Source: Rhizomicrobium sp. (GTDB taxonomy: Bacteria > Pseudomonadota > Alphaproteobacteria > Micropepsales > Micropepsaceae). From it: a DNA stretch of 64,000 nucleotides. The position numbers and the translations under genes are program-made. The number at the start of each line of letters is the position of its first letter. The stretch's first letter is position 1. Of the stretch, positions 1 to 8,370 are shown one piece after another. The notes beneath the pieces were generated by a model. That model was not told the origin of the DNA and did no database searches. It was given only the letters and a program-made list of their open reading frames with translations. The stretch covers positions 857,241 through 921,240 of the forward strand of contig JBBCHM010000002.1 of the NCBI GenBank assembly GCA_037200045.1, read 5' to 3'.

Positions 1-777
1 CGCCACCGGCGACTGCAGGATGGAGTCGGCGACGCGGTCGATGGGATCCTGCGGCACCTGGATCAGGCCGCCGCGCGGTTCGTCGAGCTCGACGATGAGG
101 CTGATGATGAGCGCCGCGGCGACGAAGAGGCCGGCCGACGCGAAGCGGTGGCGATGCGCGCCGACCGCCAGCCCATAGCCCGTCGTCGCCGCCGAAATGA
201 CGGCGACCACCACCAGCGTCCAAAGCACCGCCGGCGGCACCACGGCGTCGAGCGCGGCGCGCCGCGCCGAGGGCAGATCGAACATGCCGTTCGTCGCCTG
301 TAATATGGGTGTCGTCAGGGCGGAGCTTCCCGGCGCCCGCAGCGCCGCCGAGGTTTCCGACCAGATGCGCTGCTGCAATGCCTCCGCCCGGCGGTCGGCG
401 GCATCGAGCGCGGCCCTGGTCATGCCCACCGAGGCCATGCTGCGCCGCTCGCGGACATAATCGCGCAGCAGCGTGTCCAGATGCCCGCGGAACGGCTGAT
501 CGAGCAATTGATCGCGCAGCCAGACGGTCGAAATGGCGCTGGCCTCGTCCACCACCAGATTGCGCCGGATTTCGTAGCGGTCGAGCGACAGGGCCAGGGT
601 GAAGCCCATCAGCAGGCTGAGAAGCCCCAGCGAGGCGCCCACGATATAGCCGGCGCCGGTGGACCCGCCCGCCTCGGCGTGCTTCAGCCTGTGATAGGCG
701 AACCAGCCGCCCTCCATGCTCAGGAGGAAGACCGCCGCCAGGACGATGGCGATGGCCCAGCTCGGCAGGTCGATCAT
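1..777 (-). CDS. DUF4239 (bestrophin-like) membrane protein, 3' end outside window
   Basis: The frame is open on the minus strand from the ATG at 777 to the window edge, giving 259 codons without a stop. An N-terminal membrane segment (about residues 7-25) is followed by a second one ending in GFTLALSLDRYE. A soluble helical part comes next, with VVDEASAISTVWLRDQLL and a run of Arg/Asp-rich helix. Two further hydrophobic segments lie at about 190-210 and 215-235. This arrangement, including the conserved DEASAI-type stretch after the second segment, is typical of DUF4239 proteins, whose function is unknown. Family members are about 250-270 residues, so only a few residues are probably missing. 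A GGAGA ribosome site precedes the ATG. It lies 31 bases after the sensor kinase gene on the same strand, so the two are probably co-transcribed. Confidence 0.75.
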   Translation of the reverse strand, partial: MIDLPSWAIAIVLAAVFLLSMEGGWFAYHRLKHAEAGGSTGAGYIVGASLGLLSLLMGFTLALSLDRYEIRRNLVVDEASAISTVWLRDQLLDQPFRGHLDTLLRDYVRERRSMASVGMTRAALDAADRRAEALQQRIWSETSAALRAPGSSALTTPILQATNGMFDLPSARRAALDAVVPPAVLWTLVVVAVISAATTGYGLAVGAHRHRFASAGLFVAAALIISLIVELDEPRGGLIQVPQDPIDRVADSILQSPVA

Positions 778-808
778 GCGCGGTCTCCGGATTCGTCTGG
801 ATGAAGGT

Positions 809-2260
809 TCATGGCTGCGCGGAGAGGCAGGACGCCCCGTCAGTCGTGTCGCGCGGACGGAATTCGAACGTCCAGGTGACGCCCGCGGCGGCGAAATCCA
901 GCTTGCCGCCGCCGTTCAGAGCGCGCGGGACGATCTGTTCGATCACGACATGGCCGAAGCCCCGGCGCCGGGGCGGCTGGACGGGCGGCCCGCCCGTCTC
1001 GCGCCATTCGAGGCGGATCGCGCCCGTCGCATCGATGTCCCAGCGGATCGACACCTGGCCCCCCGCTCCCGAAAGCGCGCCGTGCTTGGAAGCGTTGGTC
1101 GCCAGTTCGTGCAGCGCAAGGCCCAGATGCTGCACGGCGTCCGGCTTGAGGACGACGTAGGGGCCTTCCGCGTCGAACCGGCCGGTGCTGGTTTCGCCGA
1201 ACGGGCGCATCTGCGAGGAGACGAGATCGCCAAACGAAGCCCCCTGCCAATTGTCCTTGACCAGCAAATCGTGGCTGTGCGCGAGCGCCCATAGGCGCTC
1301 GACGAGGCGCGTGCGGTATTGCGGCACGTCGCCGGCATATTGCGCGGTCTGGTTGGCGATCGCGATGACGACCGCCAGCAGGTTCTTGGTGCGATGGGAC
1401 AGCTCGTCGATGATGAAGCGGACATGCTCTTCGCGGCGGTGCTGCTCGCTGATGTCGACATGCGTGCCGATCCAGCGATAGACGGCGCAGGACGCGTCGC
1501 GCAACGGAATGACCCGGGTCAGGAAAGGACGGCAGCGCCCGTCCCGGGCGCGCAACGGCAATTCGACCTCCAGCGCCGTTCCGTCCGCCAGCGACCGCGT
1601 CCAGCAATACCGGGCATCGGATTGCGCGTCGGGCGCGATGAACATCAGCCAGTCGCGCATGTCGTTATCGCCGGCGCCGGTGTAATCGTACCAGTGCCGG
1701 TTGAACCAGAAGATCCGGCCATCGGCCTCCGCCATCCAGACCAGTTGCGGCATCGCGTCGGCCAAGGTGTGAAACTGCCGCTCGCTGTCCTTCAGCGCCG
1801 CCTCGGCGCGCTTGCGTTCGGTGATCTCCTCGGCCGCGACATTGACGCCGACGATCTCGCCGGCCGGGCCTTCGAGCGGGTGCCAATAGGTGATCCAGGC
1901 GCGGTGTTCGTCCCGGTCGGGGCGCTGCCCGGCGACCTCGATCCCCGTCACCGGCTGTCCGGTCGCCATGATCGAGCGGACGATCGCCTCGACGGCATCG
2001 GCGAGCGCCGGCACGCATTCGCGCACCGTCCGCCCCAGATGCCCCTCGACGGAAATCCCGCATATTTCGGTAAGGCGCTGATTGATGTGCAGGTAGCGGC
2101 AGTCGGGCGACAGGAACGCGAGCCCGATCGGCGCGGTCTCGTAGATGAGCTGCAAGGCGGGCTGCTGGGCAAACGGCAAGCCCGGCAGCGAGGTTGGAAG
2201 TCCCGCCCCGGCATCGGCGTTCGGCTTCACAAATGCCGTCAACACGCGCCCCATGCGCAA
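809..2260 (-). CDS. HWE-family PAS sensor histidine kinase
   Basis: This is a 483-residue cytoplasmic sensor kinase with no membrane segment. Two PAS domains (about 35-150 and 160-285) end in linker motifs EEITERKRAE and DISEQHRREE. The kinase core follows. Its H-box ELSHRTKNLLAVV (about 297) has the phospho-acceptor His, its N-box is HELATNASKHGALS (about 395), and it has a WRETGGP stretch and RGFGHVVIEQ. The conserved His before the N-box Asn and the WxE motif define the HWE subfamily, common in Alphaproteobacteria for light, redox or general stress signalling. No response regulator lies next to it, so it probably acts on an unlinked partner. The PAS cores show no obvious LOV-type cysteine motif, so the ligand is unknown. 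It probably forms an operon with the downstream DUF4239 gene. Confidence 0.9.
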   Translation of the reverse strand: MRMGRVLTAFVKPNADAGAGLPTSLPGLPFAQQPALQLIYETAPIGLAFLSPDCRYLHINQRLTEICGISVEGHLGRTVRECVPALADAVEAIVRSIMATGQPVTGIEVAGQRPDRDEHRAWITYWHPLEGPAGEIVGVNVAAEEITERKRAEAALKDSERQFHTLADAMPQLVWMAEADGRIFWFNRHWYDYTGAGDNDMRDWLMFIAPDAQSDARYCWTRSLADGTALEVELPLRARDGRCRPFLTRVIPLRDASCAVYRWIGTHVDISEQHRREEHVRFIIDELSHRTKNLLAVVIAIANQTAQYAGDVPQYRTRLVERLWALAHSHDLLVKDNWQGASFGDLVSSQMRPFGETSTGRFDAEGPYVVLKPDAVQHLGLALHELATNASKHGALSGAGGQVSIRWDIDATGAIRLEWRETGGPPVQPPRRRGFGHVVIEQIVPRALNGGGKLDFAAAGVTWTFEFRPRDTTDGASCLSAQP

Positions 2261-2377
2261 CGATGTCGCGCGCAGTATGGCGCAGAGTCCTGCCGCAATC
2301 TAGGGCTTCATCTTGCGAGGCATTCGCGTGTTCGTATCGTTTCGGGACGCCGCGCGGACCGACGCGGCTCCGACGGC

Positions 2378-3451
2378 TTATTGCGCGAGCGACTGGCGCG
2401 CGTCGCGCTCGGTCTTCAGCCGGATCGCCTCGGATAGCGGGACGAGGAGGAAACCGTGGGCGCCGGCGCGCGCCGTCCAGACCGCCAGCGCGGCGAGCGT
2501 CACGTCGTGCGGATGGCCGATGGCGATGGCGATGCCCTGCGCGCGGGCGCGGGCTTCGAGCTCCATGAGCTGGGCGCCGACCGCGCCGGCGGTCTGCTCG
2601 TCGTCGAGGAAGACGTCGCGGCCGGCGCTGGCGACGCCGAAGGCGCGCGCCACCGGGACGACCTGGGTTTGCGGCGTGGTGCGCGAGTCGAAGAAGAAGA
2701 GATGGCGCGCCGCCAATTCCTCGGCGACGGGGATGAGGCTGGCGCGGTCGGCGGTGAGGCGGCTTCCCATATGGTTGTTGATGCCGATGGCGTCCGGCAC
2801 GCGGGCGAGCGCGGCGACGAGGCGGCGGCGGATCTCGTCGGGGCCAAGGCCGGTGGTGAGCGCGAGCGGGCCGGGATCGTGATCGCCCTCGGCCTGCATC
2901 GGCATGTGCAGCAGAATCTCATGGCCGGCGCGCCGCGCCTCGGCGGAGAGCCAGGGCGTCGCGTCGGCATAAGGCAGGAAGGACAGCGCCACTGCCTTCG
3001 GCAGCCGGATGGCGAGATCGGTATGCGCGAGATCGGCGCCCAGATCGTCGATCACGACGGCGATCTTCGGCGTGCCGACGAATTTTTCGTCCGGGGCGGC
3101 GACGCGCGCGAGCAGCCAGTCGGGATAATCATGCGTCTCGACCGGGAAGAGAACCTGCGGCGCGAAAGCGCTGGGCGCGACCGGCGCGGCAAGAACGAGT
3201 GCGGCGGCGGGCTCGCGCGGCGGGCTGCTCGCCTGCGCCGCGGCGATGCCCCGCGGCGCGACGATGGCGAGCAGCGCCGGGATGCCGGCAAGGGCGCGCT
3301 CGCCGCCGACGCCCAGCGCCAAAGCGAGCAGCACGAAGAACGCCACATCGGCGCCGCGCATCAGCGCGCGCGGCGGCCTCGGCCTCTTACGGCGGCGAAT
3401 CGGTTTGAGCCGATACATGGCTCTGTGTAGGCCGGGGCAAGTCACTGTCAA
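2378..3451 (-). CDS. Divergent polysaccharide deacetylase family protein (YibQ/DUF610-like)
   Basis: This 357-residue protein starts with a basic N-terminus (RRRKRPRPP) and a membrane segment at about 33-52, then an Ala/Pro-rich spacer. The C-terminal domain is of the divergent polysaccharide deacetylase family (PF04748). Recognisable parts are IAVVIDDLGADL near residue 130, HEILLHMPMQ, the GINNHMGSRLTAD segment, FFFDSRTTPQT, and IAIGHPHDVTLAAL near the end. The Asp and His residues of these motifs correspond to the metal site of NodB-like folds, but the biochemical activity of this subfamily is not established. The N-terminal anchor suggests a periplasmic domain. It is probably linked to envelope or septum carbohydrate metabolism by family association only. 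It follows the unknown gene at 3467-4369 after 15 bases, so the two are probably co-transcribed. Confidence 0.85.
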   Translation of the reverse strand: MTVTCPGLHRAMYRLKPIRRRKRPRPPRALMRGADVAFFVLLALALGVGGERALAGIPALLAIVAPRGIAAAQASSPPREPAAALVLAAPVAPSAFAPQVLFPVETHDYPDWLLARVAAPDEKFVGTPKIAVVIDDLGADLAHTDLAIRLPKAVALSFLPYADATPWLSAEARRAGHEILLHMPMQAEGDHDPGPLALTTGLGPDEIRRRLVAALARVPDAIGINNHMGSRLTADRASLIPVAEELAARHLFFFDSRTTPQTQVVPVARAFGVASAGRDVFLDDEQTAGAVGAQLMELEARARAQGIAIAIGHPHDVTLAALAVWTARAGAHGFLLVPLSEAIRLKTERDARQSLAQ

Positions 3452-3466
3452 CGGCGGCGCGGCGCG

Positions 3467-4369
3467 TCATTCGTAGCTCACCTGGATGTTGCCGCAACTG
3501 GACTGAAGCTTGCCGTGCAGGCTCGCCAGGAAACGCTGCTGCAGGCAGAGGGCGTCGCTCGCGGCGCAGTCGTTCGGTCCCTCAAGGCCGATCAGATGCG
3601 AGACATAGTCGCGATAATGCGCGCTTGCGCTCCACGCCCGGTTCTGCAGCCGGGCGCTCATGCCGAGGAGATAGGTGTAATCCTCGACGCAGACCCTGAA
3701 ATCGTCCCAGTCCGCGACGGAGACTTTTTGCTTGGTGACCGGATCGCTATAGCCTTTGCCGTCCCAGCGCGCGTCGATCACGCAGCCGTCCAGCACATTG
3801 CGGGCCTGCTGGAACTTGTCGGCCAGCGGGTTGCTGTCGGCCTTGAACGCGTAATGCGCCTGGAGCAGGCAGTCATGCATGCTCTCGAACCGCGCCTGCA
3901 GGACGCCGTCGAGATAATACCAGAAGTCGTTCAGCGCGGCCGAACTGTCGGACACGATGTCGTCCTCGTCATGGCCCTGGATCGCCAGATGGCCCTCCAG
4001 CACGACGGGCACCTCGGTGCGATAGGCCTGGATATAGGCGTCCCACAATTGATCGATGTCGGCCTCGCTGGCACCCGCGCGGAACGCGACCAGGAGAAGA
4101 TTGGCGGAGGTCTCGCGCTGCAGGATCGCGTTCGCGATTCCGGTCTGGATCGACTGCAGCTCCGCCGAGCGTTCCTTCGCCGCCGCCGCCTGGTCCTCCT
4201 GCCAGCGCTGCGCCTCGCTGAGCAGCGCCGAGGCGCCGGCGCCCAGAATGCCGGTCAGCAGGAATCCCAGCAGGGCCATCCCGACGCGCGTGGAATCGAA
4301 GAAGTGGAACAGCCGGCCGAGGAAGGATTTGGGCTCCGGCTCGGGCGTCTGCGCTGGATCGATGCTCAT
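3467..4369 (-). CDS. Hypothetical membrane-anchored protein
   Basis: I do not recognise this 300-residue protein. The first 30 residues are polar and Pro-rich. A single hydrophobic segment follows at about 31-52 (VGMALLGFLLTGILGAGASA), then a short charged coiled-coil-like stretch rich in Ala/Glu (about 55-85). The rest is a soluble alpha-helical domain with five or more Cys, mostly in the last 130 residues, and repeated Trp/Tyr. With one membrane pass and paired Cys, a periplasmic domain is likely. The upstream 107 bases (4370-4476) are markedly AT-rich and probably hold its promoter. It lies 15 bases ahead of the deacetylase gene, so the pair may act together. Confidence 0.7.
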   Translation of the reverse strand: MSIDPAQTPEPEPKSFLGRLFHFFDSTRVGMALLGFLLTGILGAGASALLSEAQRWQEDQAAAAKERSAELQSIQTGIANAILQRETSANLLLVAFRAGASEADIDQLWDAYIQAYRTEVPVVLEGHLAIQGHDEDDIVSDSSAALNDFWYYLDGVLQARFESMHDCLLQAHYAFKADSNPLADKFQQARNVLDGCVIDARWDGKGYSDPVTKQKVSVADWDDFRVCVEDYTYLLGMSARLQNRAWSASAHYRDYVSHLIGLEGPNDCAASDALCLQQRFLASLHGKLQSSCGNIQVSYE

Positions 4370-4476
4370 TGCCCGTCCCCGCCGGGAATTCGAACAATAA
4401 ATAGCAAATAATCACGCCATATGAAAGAAAATGAGAAACTCTATTCTATCGAATACTTTAAGTCGCCGGCGCGGCG

Positions 4477-5553
4477 TCAGCGGGCGCGCAACTCGACCTG
4501 CACCTCCGCCGACAGGCCGGGGCGCAGGCGGGCGAGGTCCGGCTGGCCGGGCGTCAGGCGGATGCGCACGGGGACTCGCTGGACAATGCGCGTGAAATTG
4601 CCGGTCGCGGGCTCGAAGGGCAGCAGCGAGAACTCCGAGCCGGAGCCGGGCGCGAAGCTTTCGACCTCGCCGTCGAGCGTTCCGCCGCCAAGCGCGTCGA
4701 TGGTGATATGCGCCTTCTGGCCGGCCAGCATGCGCGCGGTCTGCGTTTCCTTGAAATTCGCCACGACGTAGAGCGTGTCCATCGGCACGATGGTGAGAAG
4801 CTGCGTGCCGGGCTGGACGTATTCGCCGATCTGCACCTGGCGGTCGCCGACCATGCCGTCGACCGGGCTGCGGATGACGGTGTGGGCGAGATTCTGCCGC
4901 GCCAGAACGAGCGCCGCCTGGGCGCGGGCGAGCGCGGCGACAAGCTGGCCGCGCGTCTTGTCGACGACGGTGAGCTGCGCCTGGCTGGCCGCGAGACCGG
5001 CGCGGCTCTTGTCGGCATCGGCGGCGGCGCTGAGCGCGGTGGCGCGCGCCTGCTCCGTCTGCTGGCGCGAGATGTCGCCCTCCGCCATCAGCGTCTCGAA
5101 ACGGCGCCGGTCCGCGGCGGCGCGGACATTCTCGGCATCGGCGGCGCGGATCGCAGCCTCGGCCGCCGCCGCATTGGCCGAAGCGAGATTGCGCTGCGCG
5201 CTGAACTGGTCGAGCCCGGCCTGCGCGGTCTGCACATCGGCCTCGGCCGCCGACAGTGCCTGGCGGTAGTCGTCGTCGTCGAGCCGCACCAGCGGCTGGC
5301 CGGCCCGGACCTTCTGGTTATCGCGCACCAGGATCGCCGCGACGAGGCCATGGACCTTCGGCGCGATGAGCGTGGAATCCGCCTTGAGATAGGCGTCGTC
5401 GGTGGTGACGCTGGAGGCCGGCAGCGCAATCCACCACGCGCCCGCCAGCGCCAGCACGATCGCGGCGCCGGCGACGATCAAAGCGCGGCGCGGAATGGCG
5501 CGCAGGCGCGTCTTCGGTGCCACGACGGTTTCCTCGAAGGCGGCGGTGCTCAT
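4477..5553 (-). CDS. HlyD/EmrA-type efflux periplasmic adaptor
   Basis: This is a 358-residue membrane fusion protein linking an inner-membrane drug transporter to an outer-membrane channel. One membrane segment lies at about 24-46. It is followed by VTTDDAYLKADSTLIAPKV, the standard start of the first barrel/lipoyl half in EmrA proteins, then a long Ala-rich coiled-coil hairpin (about 95-215) and the second lipoyl half with VIRSPVDGMVGDRQVQIG. The beta-barrel has LYVVANFKETQ, the family hallmark. The start is the ATG at 5553, which overlaps the thioesterase stop as ATGA; a longer open frame upstream is out-of-frame coding sequence. It is the last gene of a TetR-PaaI-EmrA minus-strand unit. 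Its matching DHA2 pump is the divergent gene at 6661. Confidence 0.9.
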   Translation of the reverse strand: MSTAAFEETVVAPKTRLRAIPRRALIVAGAAIVLALAGAWWIALPASSVTTDDAYLKADSTLIAPKVHGLVAAILVRDNQKVRAGQPLVRLDDDDYRQALSAAEADVQTAQAGLDQFSAQRNLASANAAAAEAAIRAADAENVRAAADRRRFETLMAEGDISRQQTEQARATALSAAADADKSRAGLAASQAQLTVVDKTRGQLVAALARAQAALVLARQNLAHTVIRSPVDGMVGDRQVQIGEYVQPGTQLLTIVPMDTLYVVANFKETQTARMLAGQKAHITIDALGGGTLDGEVESFAPGSGSEFSLLPFEPATGNFTRIVQRVPVRIRLTPGQPDLARLRPGLSAEVQVELRAR

Positions 5554-5990
5554 CTGTCGAACACCAGGCAGGTGGTGGTGGCGCTGGCGCAGAGCCGGCC
5601 GTCCTTGTCGAGCAGGCGGCCTTCGGCGAAGGCGGCGCGGCGGCCCAGCGAGATCACCTTGCCCTCGGCGCGGACCGGGCCGGAGACCTCGCTCAGCGCG
5701 CGATGATAGGCGACCTTGAGTTCGAGCGTGGTGTAGCCCTGCCCCGCCTTGAGGCGCGTATGCACGGCGCATCCCATCGCGGAGTCCAGCAGCGTGGCGG
5801 CATAGCCGCCATGCACCGTGCCGATCGGATTGTAGACCTTCTTCGAGGGATGGCCTTCGAAAACCACGCGCCCCTCTTCCACTTCGACCGGCTTGAAGTC
5901 GAGGGTGTGCGCGATGCCGCGATAGTCGGACGTGCCATTCATCAGCGAACGGATGACATCGAGGCCGCTGGGCTGGGCGAGGTCGCTCAT
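5550..5990 (-). CDS. PaaI-family hotdog thioesterase
   Basis: This 146-residue single-domain hotdog protein probably hydrolyses acyl-CoA or aryl-CoA thioesters. The active-site region GTVHGGYAATLLDSAMGCAV (about 57-76) is the classic PaaI/YdiI signature with the HGG and the acidic residue on the central helix. The strand with GYTTLELKVAYHRAL is also typical. It overlaps TetR upstream and the EmrA adaptor downstream by four bases each, so all three are translated as a coupled unit. A thioesterase between a regulator and an efflux adaptor suggests the exported or sensed compound may be an aromatic or acyl-CoA derived molecule; that is inference. Confidence 0.88.
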   Translation of the reverse strand: MSDLAQPSGLDVIRSLMNGTSDYRGIAHTLDFKPVEVEEGRVVFEGHPSKKVYNPIGTVHGGYAATLLDSAMGCAVHTRLKAGQGYTTLELKVAYHRALSEVSGPVRAEGKVISLGRRAAFAEGRLLDKDGRLCASATTTCLVFDR

Positions 5991-6598
5991 GATTTGGGTT
6001 CCGCGAGAGCAAGATCGGTGAGGCCGAGCCGCGCCTTGATGCCGGCACGGGTGGAGGCGAGCATCTCGTCGGCCAGCGCGCGGTCGGAGATCGTGCGCGA
6101 CAGCGCCACCGCGCCGGCCATGGCCGAGAGGATGGAGGGCGCGAGCTTCTCGGCATCGGCGACGTCCGCCGCTTCCATGCGCTTGGCGAGCATGTCGACC
6201 AGCGATTTCACGCCGGCCTCGAAGGCCGTGCGCAACCGCTTGGACTGGCGCGGCATGTCGGAATTGAGCGCGGTGATCGGGCAGCCATTGGCCGGATCGT
6301 CGCGGTGCCGTTCGCCGGCATAGAAGTCGATATAGGTCGCCAGCGCATGCTTGGGCGGCAGGCCCTCCAGCAGGCGCTCGAAGCGGCGGCGCGACCGGGC
6401 GAAGACGTCAGCCAGGGTTTCGTAGAGCAGCGCGTCCCTCGACTTGAAATGCGCGTAGAAGCCGCCATGGGTCAGCCCGGCCGCCTTCATCACGCCCACG
6501 ACCGAGAGCCGGTCGGGGCCCTTCTCGCGAAGCTGCGCCGCCGCCGCCTTCAGCAGCGCCTTGTGGGTGTCTTCCTTGTGGGTTTCGGCGTAGCGCAT
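5987..6598 (-). CDS. TetR/AcrR family transcriptional regulator
   Basis: This 203-residue one-component regulator has an N-terminal TetR helix-turn-helix at about 12-58, with LREKGPDRLSVVGVMKAAGL and THGGFYAHFKSRDALLYE. The C-terminal ligand domain contains a small Cys in NGCPITALNSDM and resembles regulators of multidrug efflux or aldehyde response. It is divergent from the DHA2 pump at 6661 and leads the PaaI-EmrA unit, so it most likely represses both directions from the 62-base intergenic region. That region carries an imperfect palindrome (6624-6641). Ligand unknown. Confidence 0.88.
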   Translation of the reverse strand: MRYAETHKEDTHKALLKAAAAQLREKGPDRLSVVGVMKAAGLTHGGFYAHFKSRDALLYETLADVFARSRRRFERLLEGLPPKHALATYIDFYAGERHRDDPANGCPITALNSDMPRQSKRLRTAFEAGVKSLVDMLAKRMEAADVADAEKLAPSILSAMAGAVALSRTISDRALADEMLASTRAGIKARLGLTDLALAEPKS

Positions 6599-6623
6599 CT
6601 TGCTTTCCCTCGTGCCTGATTTA

Positions 6624-6641
6624 TATGATACGCGTAATATA
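6624..6641. promoter_or_regulatory. Candidate TetR operator in divergent promoter region
   Basis: An 18-base imperfect inverted repeat, TATGATACGCGTAATATA, centred on ACGCGT, with 14 of 18 positions symmetric. It lies in the only spacer between the TetR gene (start 6598) and the pump gene (start 6661). A TATAAT hexamer overlaps its right edge (6638-6643) and could be a -10 element for the pump. Position and symmetry fit a TetR dimer site; no binding evidence is available from sequence. Confidence 0.45.
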
Positions 6642-6660
6642 ATCCGTCAAGGGGTCCGAT

Positions 6661-8244
6661 TTGAGCGCCGCCGGCCTGTTCGACCGATCCACCCCCGTCG
6701 CGGAATACAGCCACGGGCGCAAGCTTTTGATCTTCGGGATCATGGCGTTCGGCCAGTTCATGGCCCTGCTCGACATCCAGATCGTCGCCGCCTCGCTGAA
6801 TTCGATCCAGGACGGGCTGTCGGCCGGGCCGGACGAGATCGCCTGGGTGCAGACCGCCTATCTGATGGCGGAGATCATCATGATCCCGCTGGCCGCCTAT
6901 CTCAGCCAAGCCTTGTCGACGCGCTGGCTGTTCACCGCCTCGGCGGTGCTGTTCACGCTGGCGAGCCTGCTCTGCGGCATGGCATGGAGCATCCAGTCGA
7001 TGACGATCTTCCGCGCGCTTCAGGGCTTCGTCGGCGGCGCCATGGTGCCGACCGTGTTCGCCACCGGCTTCACGATGTTCACCGGCAAGCAGCGCGCGAT
7101 GATCCCGGCAATCCTGGGCGTGGTCTCGACGCTGGCACCGACGCTGGGCCCGACGGTGGGCGGCTGGATCACCGATGTCGCGAGCTGGCACTGGCTGTTC
7201 TTCGTCAATGTCGTTCCGGGCGCCTTCATCGCCATCGCACTGCCGCTGCTCGGCAAGGTGGACGAGCCGAACCTTGCCATGCTCAAGCGGATCGACTGGC
7301 TGCATGTGATCTCGCTCGCGGTGTTCCTGGGCTGCCTGCAATATGTGCTGGAGGAAGGGCCGCGCCATCAATGGTTCGAGGACCGGGATATCGTGACGGT
7401 GGCCTGGATATCCTTCGTCGGCGCGCTGGTGTTCTTCGAGCGCAGCTTCTATTCGGCGCTGCCGGTGTTGAAGCTGACGCCGTTCCGCCGGCCGACCTTC
7501 GCCATCGCCTGCATGCTCAGCGTCATCATCGGCATGGGGCTTTACGGCGCGACCTATCTGACGCCGATCTTCCTCGGCCGAGTGCGCGGCTTTTCGAGCC
7601 TGGAGATCGGGACCACGGTGTTCATCACCGGCGTCTTCATGTCGCTCGGCGCGCCCCTGGCGGCGCGGCTGACGACGGTGCTGGACCAGCGCATCGTGAT
7701 CGCGTTCGGCTTCTCGCTGTTCGCGCTGGCGTGCTGGCTGTTCTCCGGCATCGGGCCGCAATGGGGCTTCTGGGAGATGTTCTGGCCGCAGGCGATCCGC
7801 GGTTTCGCGATCCTGCTGTGCATCGTGCCCTCGGTCGGCATGGCGCTGAACGGCGTGCCGCAGGAGGAACTGCGCTACGCCTCGGGCCTGTTCAACCTGA
7901 TGCGCAATCTGGGCGGCGCGATCGGCATCGCGATCGCTTCCACGCTGCTGCAGGACTATGGCCGCATCCATGGCGAGCGGCTGGGCGAGGCGATGAACCA
8001 CGCCAATACCAGCATGCTGGGGCCGATGGTCGGACGGCTGGCGGGCCGCGGCGCCGACGCGGCGCATGCGCATTTGGTCCTCTCCGGGGAGATCACCCAA
8101 TATGTGACGGGCCAGGCGCTGACGCAGGCGTTCCAGGACGTGTTCTACCTGCTGGCGGTTGCCTTCGTGCTGGGGCTGGCGATCGTGCCGTTCGCCAAAG
8201 TACCGAAGCTGACCAACGACGCGGCGCCGGTGGAGGCGCATTGA
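6661..8244 (+). CDS. DHA2-family MFS multidrug efflux transporter (EmrB-type)
   Basis: This 527-residue inner-membrane proton-driven efflux pump has 14 predicted membrane segments. Early motifs include FMALLDIQIVAASL (motif D1 region), WVQTAYLMAEIIMIPLAAYL, and the antiporter motif C region APTLGPTVGGWI. A late FNLMRNLGGAIGIAIAS is typical of EmrB. I place the start at the TTG at 6661, because AAGGGG lies six bases upstream and the protein then begins with the usual short polar stretch. It works with the adaptor at 4477-5553, which is transcribed divergently. The usual emrA-emrB order is therefore split by the regulator. No TolC gene lies nearby. Confidence 0.9.
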   Translation: MSAAGLFDRSTPVAEYSHGRKLLIFGIMAFGQFMALLDIQIVAASLNSIQDGLSAGPDEIAWVQTAYLMAEIIMIPLAAYLSQALSTRWLFTASAVLFTLASLLCGMAWSIQSMTIFRALQGFVGGAMVPTVFATGFTMFTGKQRAMIPAILGVVSTLAPTLGPTVGGWITDVASWHWLFFVNVVPGAFIAIALPLLGKVDEPNLAMLKRIDWLHVISLAVFLGCLQYVLEEGPRHQWFEDRDIVTVAWISFVGALVFFERSFYSALPVLKLTPFRRPTFAIACMLSVIIGMGLYGATYLTPIFLGRVRGFSSLEIGTTVFITGVFMSLGAPLAARLTTVLDQRIVIAFGFSLFALACWLFSGIGPQWGFWEMFWPQAIRGFAILLCIVPSVGMALNGVPQEELRYASGLFNLMRNLGGAIGIAIASTLLQDYGRIHGERLGEAMNHANTSMLGPMVGRLAGRGADAAHAHLVLSGEITQYVTGQALTQAFQDVFYLLAVAFVLGLAIVPFAKVPKLTNDAAPVEAH

Positions 8245-8273
8245 GTTACGCGCCCGCGGTTCAGGCAAGATGA

Positions 8274-8340
8274 TTCACGCGGAGTCGCGGAGCACGCGGA
8301 GTGGACCGTGGCCTCCGCGTGATCCGCGACTCCGCGTGAA
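8274..8340. repeat. Large intergenic inverted repeat (28-base arms)
   Basis: Arms 8274-8301 and 8313-8340 are reverse complements with one mismatch, separated by an 11-base loop. Each arm itself carries two copies of a short CACGCGGAG-like unit split by TCGCGG. The element lies between the convergent 3' ends of the pump gene and the Gre-like gene. It could act as a bidirectional terminator, although no T-run follows. Repeats built from the same cacgcggagtcgcgga words are common as mobile intergenic repeats in high-GC genomes. Confidence 0.8.
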
Positions 8341-8370
8341 ATATTCATGGCGCTACGCGCCGGAAAATTG

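Noticed and set aside
6550-8268. 572-residue minus-strand open frame over the DHA2 pump
   Set aside because: Antisense shadow; the composition is His/Arg/Gln-rich with no recognisable domain, while the plus strand encodes a full transporter.
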